NCBI GenBank assembly: GCA_002501695.1
Contig: DANZ01000025.1
Span: 1 to 26,187, forward strand
Origin: Methanolobus sp. UBA474
GTDB lineage: Archaea; Halobacteriota; Methanosarcinia; Methanosarcinales; Methanosarcinaceae
Length of the DNA: 26,187 nt
Reading direction: 5' to 3'
Shown: positions 8,891 through 15,526 of the stretch, piece by piece
Layout: every line of letters begins with the position of its first letter
Position numbering within the stretch: position 1 is the first letter of the stretch
Position numbers and translations under genes: made by a program
Notes under the pieces: model-generated
What the model saw: the letters and a program-made list of their open reading frames with translations, nothing else
The model's database searches: none
Told to the model about the DNA's origin: nothing

Positions 8891-9490
8891 TTAAGAGTAT
8901 ATTGGATACTCTGTGTGGTTTACATATCCTTTCGAACCCTCATAAGAAATTACTTTGCCGGGAACACCAACAACGACAGCATTATCCGGCACATCTTTTG
9001 TTACTACACAATTTGCTCCTATAGCAACATTATTTCCGATTTTGATCGAACCGAATATTTTAGCACCTGGTCCTATGTATACATTTTTTCCAATTGAAGG
9101 ATATCCTTTGTTCTTACCACGATTTGCAACGCCAATAGTGACTCCTTGACTTATATTGCAATTATCCCCAATAACTGCAAGTGGACTAACAACAATAGTT
9201 CCAAAATGACCTATGTAAAACCCTTTTCCAATTTCAGTCTTAAATGGTATAGATATCCCATATTTTCGTCCACAATGCATCAAGAGTAGTATGAACGGAA
9301 TAAAGAATAAAGTAAATAATGGATTTTTTTTGTATAGGAAGCTACATGACCGCATGTAGAATGAATATCTGAAACCTGGAATCAAGAGTATGCATTTGAC
9401 AAATGACTTTAGAGTAATATCTCCTGAATATCTATAAAGATCCGATAGCCACAATGCTTTTAATTCTTTACTATCCACTTTTGATTCCAC
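8891..9490 (-). CDS. Serine O-acetyltransferase-like hexapeptide acetyltransferase
   Basis: A 199-residue protein. It starts with MESKVDSKELKALWLSDLYRY, then carries a hydrophobic helix pair at about residues 50-75 (FTLFFIPFILLLMHCG). The left-handed beta-helix follows: GKGFYIGHFGTIVVSPLAVIG, GVTIGVANRGKNKG, IGKNVYIGPGAKIFGSIKIG, GANCVVTKDVPDNAVVVGVPG. This is the CysE/WbbJ-like organisation, with His in GHFGT as the expected catalytic residue. It is paralogous in architecture to the acetyltransferase at 7575-8171 but clearly divergent in the N-terminal half. Probable role: O-acetylation of a surface sugar. It lies 59 bases downstream of a decayed wecB scar. No strong ribosome site is visible before its ATG. 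Confidence 0.85.
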   Translation of the reverse strand: MESKVDSKELKALWLSDLYRYSGDITLKSFVKCILLIPGFRYSFYMRSCSFLYKKNPLFTLFFIPFILLLMHCGRKYGISIPFKTEIGKGFYIGHFGTIVVSPLAVIGDNCNISQGVTIGVANRGKNKGYPSIGKNVYIGPGAKIFGSIKIGNNVAIGANCVVTKDVPDNAVVVGVPGKVISYEGSKGYVNHTEYPIYS

Positions 9491-9549
9491 CAGACCGAAT
9501 ATTTAACTTTATATAAGCGATTGTTTTACAGATTATCAATTCTTCAAGA

Positions 9550-9738
9550 CTATTTGAGTGATTCAATTATCAATGAGCTCGAATTTCCTTTACCATAAGG
9601 ATTCTTCCACTCCTTGCCCACCTGCAGCACTTGATGATCTCGGGGCGGGTGCCCAGGACGATGGCTAGCTTCAGGGGCGGACACCCCGGGAAAAGAACTT
9701 TTTAAGAACAAAATAAATAGCATGTTTTTCGCACCCAT
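9550..9738 (-). pseudogene. Deletion scar of a wecB-type epimerase (N terminus joined to C terminus)
   Basis: On the minus strand 9674-9630 encodes LKLAIVLGTRPEIIK, the hallmark WecB N terminus. The sequence from about 9623 to 9550 encodes VGKEWKNPYGKGNSSSLIIE, the WecB C-terminal tail, in a different frame. Everything between (about 310 residues in a normal WecB) is absent. A 62-residue open frame runs through the tail but reads the N-terminal part in the wrong frame. The N-terminal patch is GC-rich against an AT-rich surround, so it may come from a different donor than its flanks. It is a relic of a second lost epimerase gene and no product is expected. Confidence 0.75.
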
Positions 9739-9895
9739 CCGTTATTTCAGGATATCAATAGACAGCCTGTATTATCGTTTTCCACCGGATGTTAAGACTC
9801 AGTGAACATATTTAAGTTTTGTGAAAATGGTTCAAGGAATATTGCAGGGGTGGACTTTGTAACCAATACGCACATATGACATGCACTCTACAGAT

Positions 9896-10903
9896 TCAAG
9901 TCTTCAATTGCAACCTATAAGTTCTGGCACCATTAGAAACAACTGCTTCTCTAATGATTAATCCTTGATCTAGCAATGATAGAATGATTCTGGAACATCT
10001 CCTGGTATCGACACCCAATTCTTTCCCGATATCGCTCTGTAAATAGGATCCCTTCTCAGAAATAAGGGACAATGCCTGATGCTCCAGTAAAGTGAAATCA
10101 GGATCATGTATTCGCTTACGTGCAAATATAGTGGATTTGTTCTCATATTTGTCTTTCACTTGTCCAAACTGCCGCTTGATCACATTAAACGCATCGGGTG
10201 GGAAAAAACAAACACCAACTGGATTTCCCTTTTTTGCATTATTCCAGCAGAATCCCTCAATCTCATCTTCATCCAAAACCGCAATCAAATACTCCCCATT
10301 CTCCTTAAGGTAAACCTTCTGACCCTTTGTGAGGTCAGCGCTGGCAGACGGAACGACAGACTCTTCCAACCCTTCGATCATCGCTTCAAGGTCCTCTTTA
10401 AAAGAAACGCAAATATTAATAACCTGTTCAGTTACATCTTCAGGGAGGTTCTTTTCATTTGTCAGCTTGCTCAAAAAGATCTCAACCTCATCCTTCAAAG
10501 AGATTAACTTATTCACCGCATTAACGAATATTCTTTCAACTAATTCCCCTTTTTTAGCCAAATTCGCGTCTTCAAAGTAATCAATATATGGACACATATC
10601 CCCTTTTGTTGTACAAGAGGTTTCAAAGAATCTAGTTACAAACTTGTGTGCCTTATCCCAGGAATAATCCGTTAAATTGATCAGGGCATTTATTCCATAA
10701 AATGTGTAGATCTTATACTTCTCTCGATCTGTAAAATCTAAATTGAAGATTTCCACAGATCTTTGGGCATGAACAGCTATACCACACTGCCTGCACATCC
10801 ACTCATTTGATCTTTGATTGTAATAGACCGAATAGGTAGCACATTTAGGACATATCAAAAGATGAGTTTCCTCATCAAACAAACTTTTATTTGATGATTC
10901 TAT
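9896..10903 (-). CDS. Zinc-ribbon / winged-helix transcriptional regulator
   Basis: A predicted DNA-binding regulator of about 335 residues. The N terminus has a zinc ribbon, CPKC...CRQCG (residues about 18-40), like the TFB zinc ribbon. The middle (about 60-240) is mostly helical and unrecognised, with LDEDEIEGFCW. The C terminus (about 265-335) is a winged helix: LLEHQALSLISEKG, then QSDIGKELGVDTRRCSRIIL, then LDQGLIIREAV. The first standard start is TTG at 10882. A strong AAGGAGAG at 10911-10918 fits an ATA at 10903 with 7 bases spacing, and no ATG or GTG exists in the open frame, so 10903 is given as the outer limit. Its position at the edge of the glycan island suggests it regulates that island; this is inference. 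Confidence 0.82.
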   Translation of the reverse strand: MESSNKSLFDEETHLLICPKCATYSVYYNQRSNEWMCRQCGIAVHAQRSVEIFNLDFTDREKYKIYTFYGINALINLTDYSWDKAHKFVTRFFETSCTTKGDMCPYIDYFEDANLAKKGELVERIFVNAVNKLISLKDEVEIFLSKLTNEKNLPEDVTEQVINICVSFKEDLEAMIEGLEESVVPSASADLTKGQKVYLKENGEYLIAVLDEDEIEGFCWNNAKKGNPVGVCFFPPDAFNVIKRQFGQVKDKYENKSTIFARKRIHDPDFTLLEHQALSLISEKGSYLQSDIGKELGVDTRRCSRIILSLLDQGLIIREAVVSNGARTYRLQLKT

Positions 10904-10910
10904 TTCAAAA

Positions 10911-10918
10911 CTCTCCTT
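10911..10918 (-). promoter_or_regulatory. Strong Shine-Dalgarno site deciding the regulator start
   Basis: On the minus strand this reads AAGGAGAG, complementary to the archaeal 16S rRNA 3' end. It lies 7 bases before an in-frame ATA and 28 bases before the first in-frame TTG. The spacing fits the ATA codon, not the TTG. No ATG or GTG occurs in the open frame between the upstream stop and TTG 10882. Confidence 0.5.
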
Positions 10919-10929
10919 GTATCTATTTT

Positions 10930-11530
10930 AGACATAACATGAAACATACAATTAACCTATTTCAAAATCCCGCTTAAATATTTTTCAGCACAACATTAAA
11001 TATGGAATATTTAATAATTCTTTAGAGGACATAAGATCAAACCTGTTGAAACGTGCCCTCGGAAATGCAAGAGCAAAAAAGAACTTTGACACTGCAATCA
11101 GACAGATTGTTTCACGTGCGTATCTTATGAAAGCCCTATAGATATCCTCGCAGAAGGCCGTGCAAAGCTGTGGTGAATAGACGGGGGTTAAGTGAAGGTT
11201 TAGTATTCTATAATGAATTGGAAGTAACTGACAACGCTGTAGGGGCTCTAACGATGAAACGCATGAGTACTGCAGAGACGTGTCACCGCAGTCCTTTCAA
11301 ATGCTATAATAGACTAGACCCTGATAGAAAATGCATGGGTTCAACTACGGTGCTGTAAAGCGTCTGCTTTGCAATATGGATCTCTTTTAGACAAGCAGGA
11401 GACATTTATAGAGGCAGTACTGGAGCAGGCAGAAGTGCTGTGTCTAAGCAATAAGCAGCATTGTGAAGAGAGGCGCTTAAATCAAAAGAAGCAGATTTAA
11501 TCTATAAAGGGCAAGATGTTTTGAATACTA
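10930..11530 (+). other. Gene-poor decayed stretch with coding relics
   Basis: No intact gene is supported between the regulator and the tRNA. A plus-strand frame around 11045-11143 reads LLKRALGNARAKKNFDTAIR and then VSRAYLMKAL before a stop. A two-base shift gives DILAEGRAKLW, so this looks like a broken gene of unidentified family. A second plausible coding relic around 11350-11502 reads LDKQETFIEAVLEQAEVLCL. Between them, 11170-11358 has an open frame of 62 codons without recognisable similarity and with RNA-like text. A 7-base inverted repeat (TTAAATC, 11477-11483; GATTTAA, 11494-11500) follows the second relic. I could not identify the ancestor of any part. Confidence 0.4.
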
Positions 11531-11585
11531 AAAAAGGTAACAAAATACAATAAAAAACAATGTGGGCTTTGAACAAAAATTTAGA

Positions 11586-11659
11586 AGCCCCGGGCGTGAT
11601 TTGAACACGCGGCCTAGTGATTACAAGTCACTCGCTCTGCCGGGCTGAGCCACCGAGGC
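11586..11659 (-). tRNA. tRNA-Thr (anticodon UGU)
   Basis: The minus strand folds into a full cloverleaf. The acceptor arm is GCCTCGG paired with CCGGGGC, with one G-U pair. The D stem is GCTC/GAGC. The anticodon stem is AGTGA/TCACT with loop CTTGTAA, giving anticodon TGT. The T stem is GCGTG/CACGC with loop TTCAAAT. The discriminator base is T, and the encoded 3' end is not followed by CCA. Length is 74 bases, without an intron. It marks the boundary between the AT-rich accessory half and the core half. tRNA 3' ends are common integration sites, but no repeat of its 3' end was spotted in the window. Confidence 0.95.
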
Positions 11660-11683
11660 ATCTATGAGAAATGTGCTCCGCAC

Positions 11684-11693
11684 CTATTTATGC
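11684..11693 (-). promoter_or_regulatory. TATA box of tRNA-Thr, possibly shared with the divergent aldolase gene
   Basis: On the minus strand it reads GCATAAATAG and begins 25 bases upstream of the tRNA 5' end, the usual archaeal TATA-to-start distance. On the plus strand the same bases read CTATTTATGC, about 63 bases before the preferred aldolase start at 11756. One TATA element could therefore serve both directions. Confidence 0.55.
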
Positions 11694-11755
11694 GATGCAC
11701 TCCCTTACATACCATGATAGCAGATAAATTTTATGGTTATTCGCCGGAGTGTCCT

Positions 11756-12310
11756 ATGTGGCGTGAGATATCGAGGATAGGTAAAAAACTTGTGAACAGC
11801 GGGCTGGTGGAATCCCACTTCGGGAACATCAGTGTGAGGGTAGGGAGCAATATGGTCATAACGCGCACTGGCAGCGCCCTGGATGAGATAACCGGGAACG
11901 ATGTTGTAGAGGTCAGGCTTGACGGGACCTGCGCTCTTGACATCATAGCATCCTCTGAGGCTATCGTGCATAGGGCTATCTATAAGAATACGCCGGCACT
12001 TGCTATTGTGCATGCGCATTGTCCGTTCGCGGTCACCATGTCCCTGCTTGCCCGGGAAGACATCATCGAGCCGGTGGACAGCGAGGGGCAGTATTTTCTG
12101 GGTGGGATCCCTGTGGTCAGGGGCGGCATCGGTTCCGAAGAGCTTGCCAGTAACATGTCCCAGGCACTCGCATCCCATAAAGCGGCTATCCTATACAGCC
12201 ACGGGACATTTGCCATAGGACGCGTGCTGGACGAGGCATATGTAATGACAACCCAGGTGGAGCACTCCTGCAAGATCAGGTACCTGTATGAGCTTGCCAG
12301 CAGGCACTGA
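11756..12310 (+). CDS. fucA: Class II aldolase, L-fuculose-phosphate aldolase-like
   Basis: A 184-residue AraD/FucA-family aldolase. The zinc site is visible: Glu68 in ASSEAIVH, His86 and His88 in VHAHCP, and His149 in YSHGTFAIG. The N-terminal SGLVESHFGNISVRVG and ITRTGSALDEI are standard for the family. In methanogens the homologue makes lactaldehyde from fuculose 1-phosphate for coenzyme F420 synthesis (established for the M. jannaschii enzyme); other sugar-phosphate roles remain possible. The ATG at 11756 has GGAG at 11746-11749 and matches the family's N terminus. An in-frame ATG at 11690 would add 22 residues but overlaps the tRNA promoter. The 3' end is followed by a CDP-alcohol transferase within 70 bases. 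Confidence 0.88.
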   Translation: MWREISRIGKKLVNSGLVESHFGNISVRVGSNMVITRTGSALDEITGNDVVEVRLDGTCALDIIASSEAIVHRAIYKNTPALAIVHAHCPFAVTMSLLAREDIIEPVDSEGQYFLGGIPVVRGGIGSEELASNMSQALASHKAAILYSHGTFAIGRVLDEAYVMTTQVEHSCKIRYLYELASRH

Positions 12311-12377
12311 AGGCTTCAGGATCCATCTGACTCTGGAAAGGATTAAATCGGAAAAGAAGACATTTGGTACAATATTC

Positions 12378-13031
12378 ATGACCTCTAACGCCCTGCGGCC
12401 GCTTGCCCTGAAATACCTTGAGCCTCTGTCAAGAGCAGCAGCAGACGCAGGCATATCTCCAAACGCAGTTTCTGCCTTGTCACTTGTTTTTGCTGCTCTT
12501 TCCGGTCTGTTATTTTACTATTCCGGATCAGATCCCGAATCCGGCCCTTTGCTGGTACTTGCCGCAGGTCTGCTGGTAGCTCTGAACTCCCTGCTTGATG
12601 CAATGGATGGTGTGATGGCACGCTATCTTGGCGTATCAAGCCTCAAAGGTGACTTCCTCGACCACGTCATTGACCGCTACGCAGACTCTTTCATAATATG
12701 CGGCATATTCTTTGGCGGTCATGCCCAGTGGCAGATAGGGGTAATGACAATAGTGGGAGTCCTGATAACAAGCTACCTGGGAACCCAGGCTCAGGCACTT
12801 AACCTTGGAAGGTATTATGGCGGCATTATAGGAAGGGCGGACCGCCTGATTCTTATAATGCTGGCAACACTTGTATATGCCATATATCCGGCGCAGGTAT
12901 ATGGGATGTCTTCCCTGGGATGGATCATCCTGATAATTGGTGTTGGCAGTCACATAACCGCATTCCAGAGGATATTCCATATATGGAAGCAATTGAACAT
13001 GCCTTCCGGGGATGCGGGTCAGAAGGACTGA
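12378..13031 (+). CDS. CDP-alcohol phosphatidyltransferase (probable archaetidylinositol phosphate synthase)
   Basis: A 217-residue integral membrane enzyme with the full CDP-alcohol transferase signature: Asp74-x2-Asp77-Gly78-x2-Ala81-Arg82-x8-Gly91-x3-Asp95-x3-Asp99 (DAMDGVMARYLG, then GDFLDHVIDR). These residues bind metal and CDP. About six membrane segments are visible. The N terminus MTSNALRPLALKYLEPLS resembles archaeal archaetidylinositol phosphate synthases, which join CDP-archaeol and inositol phosphate, so that reaction is the best guess. The exact alcohol is not proven. The start at 12378 was chosen because it matches the family. An upstream in-frame start at 12288 overlaps the aldolase end. 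It probably shares a transcript with the aldolase and archease. Confidence 0.87.
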   Translation: MTSNALRPLALKYLEPLSRAAADAGISPNAVSALSLVFAALSGLLFYYSGSDPESGPLLVLAAGLLVALNSLLDAMDGVMARYLGVSSLKGDFLDHVIDRYADSFIICGIFFGGHAQWQIGVMTIVGVLITSYLGTQAQALNLGRYYGGIIGRADRLILIMLATLVYAIYPAQVYGMSSLGWIILIIGVGSHITAFQRIFHIWKQLNMPSGDAGQKD

Positions 13032-13077
13032 GCCGGCAACAAGGTCATGCAAATCGATAAGGAGTGTTTTTTCTTTT

Positions 13078-13509
13078 ATGGATAATAGATTCGAATATCT
13101 GGAACATACGGCGGATGCTAAATTCAGGGCTTACGGAAGATCCCTGGAAGAAGTTTTTGAGAACGCAGCATATGCAATGTTCAACGTTATGATCGATACC
13201 TCCACAGTGGCAGCAGAGATATCTCATGAGATAGAGCTGAGTTCCGAGGATATGGACGGATTGCTTTTTAACTGGCTTTCCGAAATATTGTTTGTCTTTG
13301 AGGTAGAGAGCCTTGTGTTCTCAAAATTCATTGTCGACAGGATCGAGCAGGATGAGGGCGGTTGCCGTCTTTTCGCACGGGCAATGGGTGAAGATATAAA
13401 TCTTTCCAAACATAAGTTCGGTACCGAGGTCAAAGCGGCCACATATAACGATATGAAAATAGAGAGCACGCCTGCAGGATGGATGATACAGGCAACAGTT
13501 GATACCTGA
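13078..13509 (+). CDS. Archease (RtcB cofactor)
   Basis: A 143-residue archease. It opens with the family motif FEYLEHTADAKFRAYG. It continues with LEEVFENAAYAMFNVM, the central LLFNWLSEILFVFEVE, and a C-terminal VKAATYNDMKIE with Asp in the metal-binding region. Archease accelerates guanylylation and turnover of the tRNA ligase RtcB. The rtcB gene lies 161 bases downstream, in line with a joint role. The start at 13078 is favoured over an in-frame ATG at 13012 that would overlap the previous gene. GGAG lies at 13061-13064, 13 bases before the ATG, which is on the long side. Confidence 0.93.
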   Translation: MDNRFEYLEHTADAKFRAYGRSLEEVFENAAYAMFNVMIDTSTVAAEISHEIELSSEDMDGLLFNWLSEILFVFEVESLVFSKFIVDRIEQDEGGCRLFARAMGEDINLSKHKFGTEVKAATYNDMKIESTPAGWMIQATVDT

Positions 13510-13623
13510 GAATTGCTTTTTTCAATATAAAGATGTTATTGCGCCTGCCTGTGTTAGAATTCCTGTGATCCTGCTCAGCCGTTCTATACAGGGTTATGCC
13601 TTTCATCAACATGTTCATACGCA

Positions 13624-13634
13624 CATAAAATATA
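13624..13634 (+). promoter_or_regulatory. Probable TATA box upstream of rtcB
   Basis: The sequence ATAAAATATAG lies 37 bases before the rtcB ATG at 13671, in a non-coding gap of 161 bases after archease. Position and AT-richness fit an archaeal TATA box, giving a leader of roughly 15 bases. Confidence 0.4.
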
Positions 13635-13670
13635 GTTCAAATTACACAAATCGATCATGAGGAATGACCA

Positions 13671-15137
13671 ATGTCAGAGGAAAATGAGAGTTCTGTCTTT
13701 AATATGCTTAAAAAGATAAGTGACAATATTTGGGAGGTACCCATGGACTACAAGCCAGGGATGCGCGTCCCGGGAAGGATATTTGTCTCAGAGCACCTTT
13801 TAAGCATACTGGAAAAGGAAACGATAGACCAGGTGGCGAATGTTGCCATGCTGCCGGGCATACAGAAGTATTCCATGGCAATGCCGGATGCCCATCTGGG
13901 CTATGGCTTCTCCATAGGTGGGGTCGCTGCATTCGATAAGGAAAAAGGGGTGATAAGTCCAGGAGGAGTGGGTTTTGATATAAATTGCGGAGTGCGCCTT
14001 GTACGTTCCAACCTTTCGGAAAAGGATGTACGCCCCAGGCTTTCAAAACTGCTTGATGATCTCTTCGAGACTATTCCCACCGGTGTAGGCTCAAAGAGCC
14101 GTCTCAAGGTCTCTGATGCTGAACTGGATGACATTTTTGTCAATGGTGTCCAATGGGCGGTAGATAACGGATACGGGGTACAGGAAGATGTTGACCACTG
14201 TGAGAGCGGCGGAAATATACCGGGTGCAGATCCCTCTAAGGTAAGCGTGAAAGCCCGCAAGAGAGGAAGGCCGCAGATCGGGACCCTGGGGAGCGGTAAT
14301 CATTTCCTGGAAGTCCAGTATGTGGATAAGATATATGATGAAAAGGCAGCTTCTGTTTTTGGCCTCCGGGAAGGACAGGTCACTTTCATGATACACTGCG
14401 GGTCGCGCGGGGCAGGCCACCAGATATGCACGGACCATCTGCAGATACTGACACAGGCATCAAGAAAGTACAATATATCCCTGCCTGATAAACAGCTTGC
14501 ATGCGCTCCGGCACAATCCCCTGAAGCTCAGGATTACTTCAAGGCCATGCTGTGTGCAGCTAATTACGCCTGGGTGAACAGGCATGTGATCATGCACTGG
14601 ACACGTGAAGTGTTTGAAAACACCTTTTCAAAGGAATTTGGTGACCTTGGAATGCATCTTGTTTATGACGTCGCGCACAATATCGCCAAGCTTGAAGAGC
14701 ACACGGTAGATGGGAGGAAGGCCGAGATGTACGTACACCGCAAAGGTGCGACCCGCGCTTTTGCTCCCGGCCACCCTGACCTTCCTGAAGATTATCGTGA
14801 TACGGGCCAGCCAGTGATCATTCCCGGGAGCATGGGCACTCCTTCCTACGTACTATGCAGCACAAAAGCTGCAATGGATATCAGCTTCGGGAGTGCATGC
14901 CATGGAGCAGGGCGTGTCATGAGCCGCAAGAGCGCAAAACATGAGCTCCACGGCGAGCAGGTCCGTGAGGAACTGGGCCTGATGGGTATCCAGGTCCGGG
15001 CCTCACAGCCTTCCCTTATAGCAGAAGAGGCTCCTGCTGTCTACAAGTCAAGCAGTGAAGTGGTAGATGTTGTGCATGAGCTTGGGATCGCAACAAAAGT
15101 TGCACGGCTCCTACCAATGGGTGTAATAAAAGGTTGA
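13671..15137 (+). CDS. rtcB: RNA-splicing ligase RtcB
   Basis: A 488-residue RtcB, usual archaeal length without an intein. It joins RNA ends with 2',3'-cyclic phosphate (or 3'-phosphate) and 5'-OH after tRNA intron removal, using GTP and metal. Key residues are visible: Asp103 and Cys106 in GFDINCGVR, the metal-binding histidines in GNHFLEVQ and HCGSRGAGHQ, and the guanylylated His411 in ACHGAGRVMSR. MPDAHLGYGFSIGG is the N-terminal signature. The ATG at 13671 is preceded by ATGAGGA, a weak ribosome site. Archease lies immediately upstream, so the two functional partners are neighbours. A hairpin with a T run follows the stop. Confidence 0.97.
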   Translation: MSEENESSVFNMLKKISDNIWEVPMDYKPGMRVPGRIFVSEHLLSILEKETIDQVANVAMLPGIQKYSMAMPDAHLGYGFSIGGVAAFDKEKGVISPGGVGFDINCGVRLVRSNLSEKDVRPRLSKLLDDLFETIPTGVGSKSRLKVSDAELDDIFVNGVQWAVDNGYGVQEDVDHCESGGNIPGADPSKVSVKARKRGRPQIGTLGSGNHFLEVQYVDKIYDEKAASVFGLREGQVTFMIHCGSRGAGHQICTDHLQILTQASRKYNISLPDKQLACAPAQSPEAQDYFKAMLCAANYAWVNRHVIMHWTREVFENTFSKEFGDLGMHLVYDVAHNIAKLEEHTVDGRKAEMYVHRKGATRAFAPGHPDLPEDYRDTGQPVIIPGSMGTPSYVLCSTKAAMDISFGSACHGAGRVMSRKSAKHELHGEQVREELGLMGIQVRASQPSLIAEEAPAVYKSSSEVVDVVHELGIATKVARLLPMGVIKG

Positions 15138-15173
15138 TATTAGGTCAAAGAGGAGTAAAATATCTTAAAAAAG

Positions 15174-15208
15174 CTAACTGAAAGGTTAGTTCGCTTATCT
15201 CTTTTTTG
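15174..15208 (+). terminator. Probable rtcB terminator hairpin
   Basis: CTAAC (15174-15178) pairs with GTTAG (15185-15189) around a TGAAAG loop, followed by a T-rich run ending in TTTTTT at 15202-15207. It begins 36 bases after the rtcB stop. Confidence 0.5.
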
Positions 15209-15214
15209 ATCAGG

Positions 15215-15400
15215 GCTGAGTGCAGGAAGGCCTTACAGGTCCTGCATGGGAGCGGATGCTACCATGATAGCCACCTTAAAAGAGTGCTCACAAGATGAGC
15301 AATGAGGAAACGAGGTGTGTTTGAGGGGATGAATGGTTTTGCTTGGTTACAGTTACTATACCTTTGAATACAGCTACAAGCAGTTTTCTCGTTTCCTCAG
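15215..15400 (+). ncRNA. Candidate structured RNA (hairpin cluster); no gene seen
   Basis: This 389-base gene-free gap between rtcB and the PUA gene carries four predicted helices. They are TGCAGGA/TCCTGCA (15221-15227, 15240-15246), GCTA/TAGC (15258-15261, 15268-15271), TGCTC/GAGCA (15285-15289, 15297-15301), and a perfect 12-base pair TGAGGAAACGAG/CTCGTTTCCTCA (15303-15314, 15388-15399) around a 73-base loop. Inside that loop GCTTG and CAAGC can pair. The series follows in order without overlap, which is more structure than expected by chance. I do not recognise a known RNA class, and strand cannot be settled. A mobile-element end is an alternative. After 15400 the gap is AT-rich, with a TATA-like TTTATATATTA near 15442. 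Confidence 0.4.
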
Positions 15401-15526
15401 GATATAATTGGTCATTATTATATATAAATCTGTTCGATATTCTTTATATATTATTTTTGTTTTCTCAGTTGTGTCCTGTCCGGATGGACCGCTATGAATT
15501 TAATACTTCTATTTTATTTAGCATCT

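Noticed and set aside
11170..11358. Open frame of 62 codons in the decayed stretch
   Set aside because: No recognisable similarity, no ribosome site and no conserved motif; the text looks like RNA or decayed DNA.
11116..11400. Possible group II intron remnant
   Set aside because: Only short resemblances (GTGCG start, GATAGAAAATGC); no domain V hairpin or reverse transcriptase was found, and coding relic text crosses the supposed 5' end. Kept as a possibility in the findings only.
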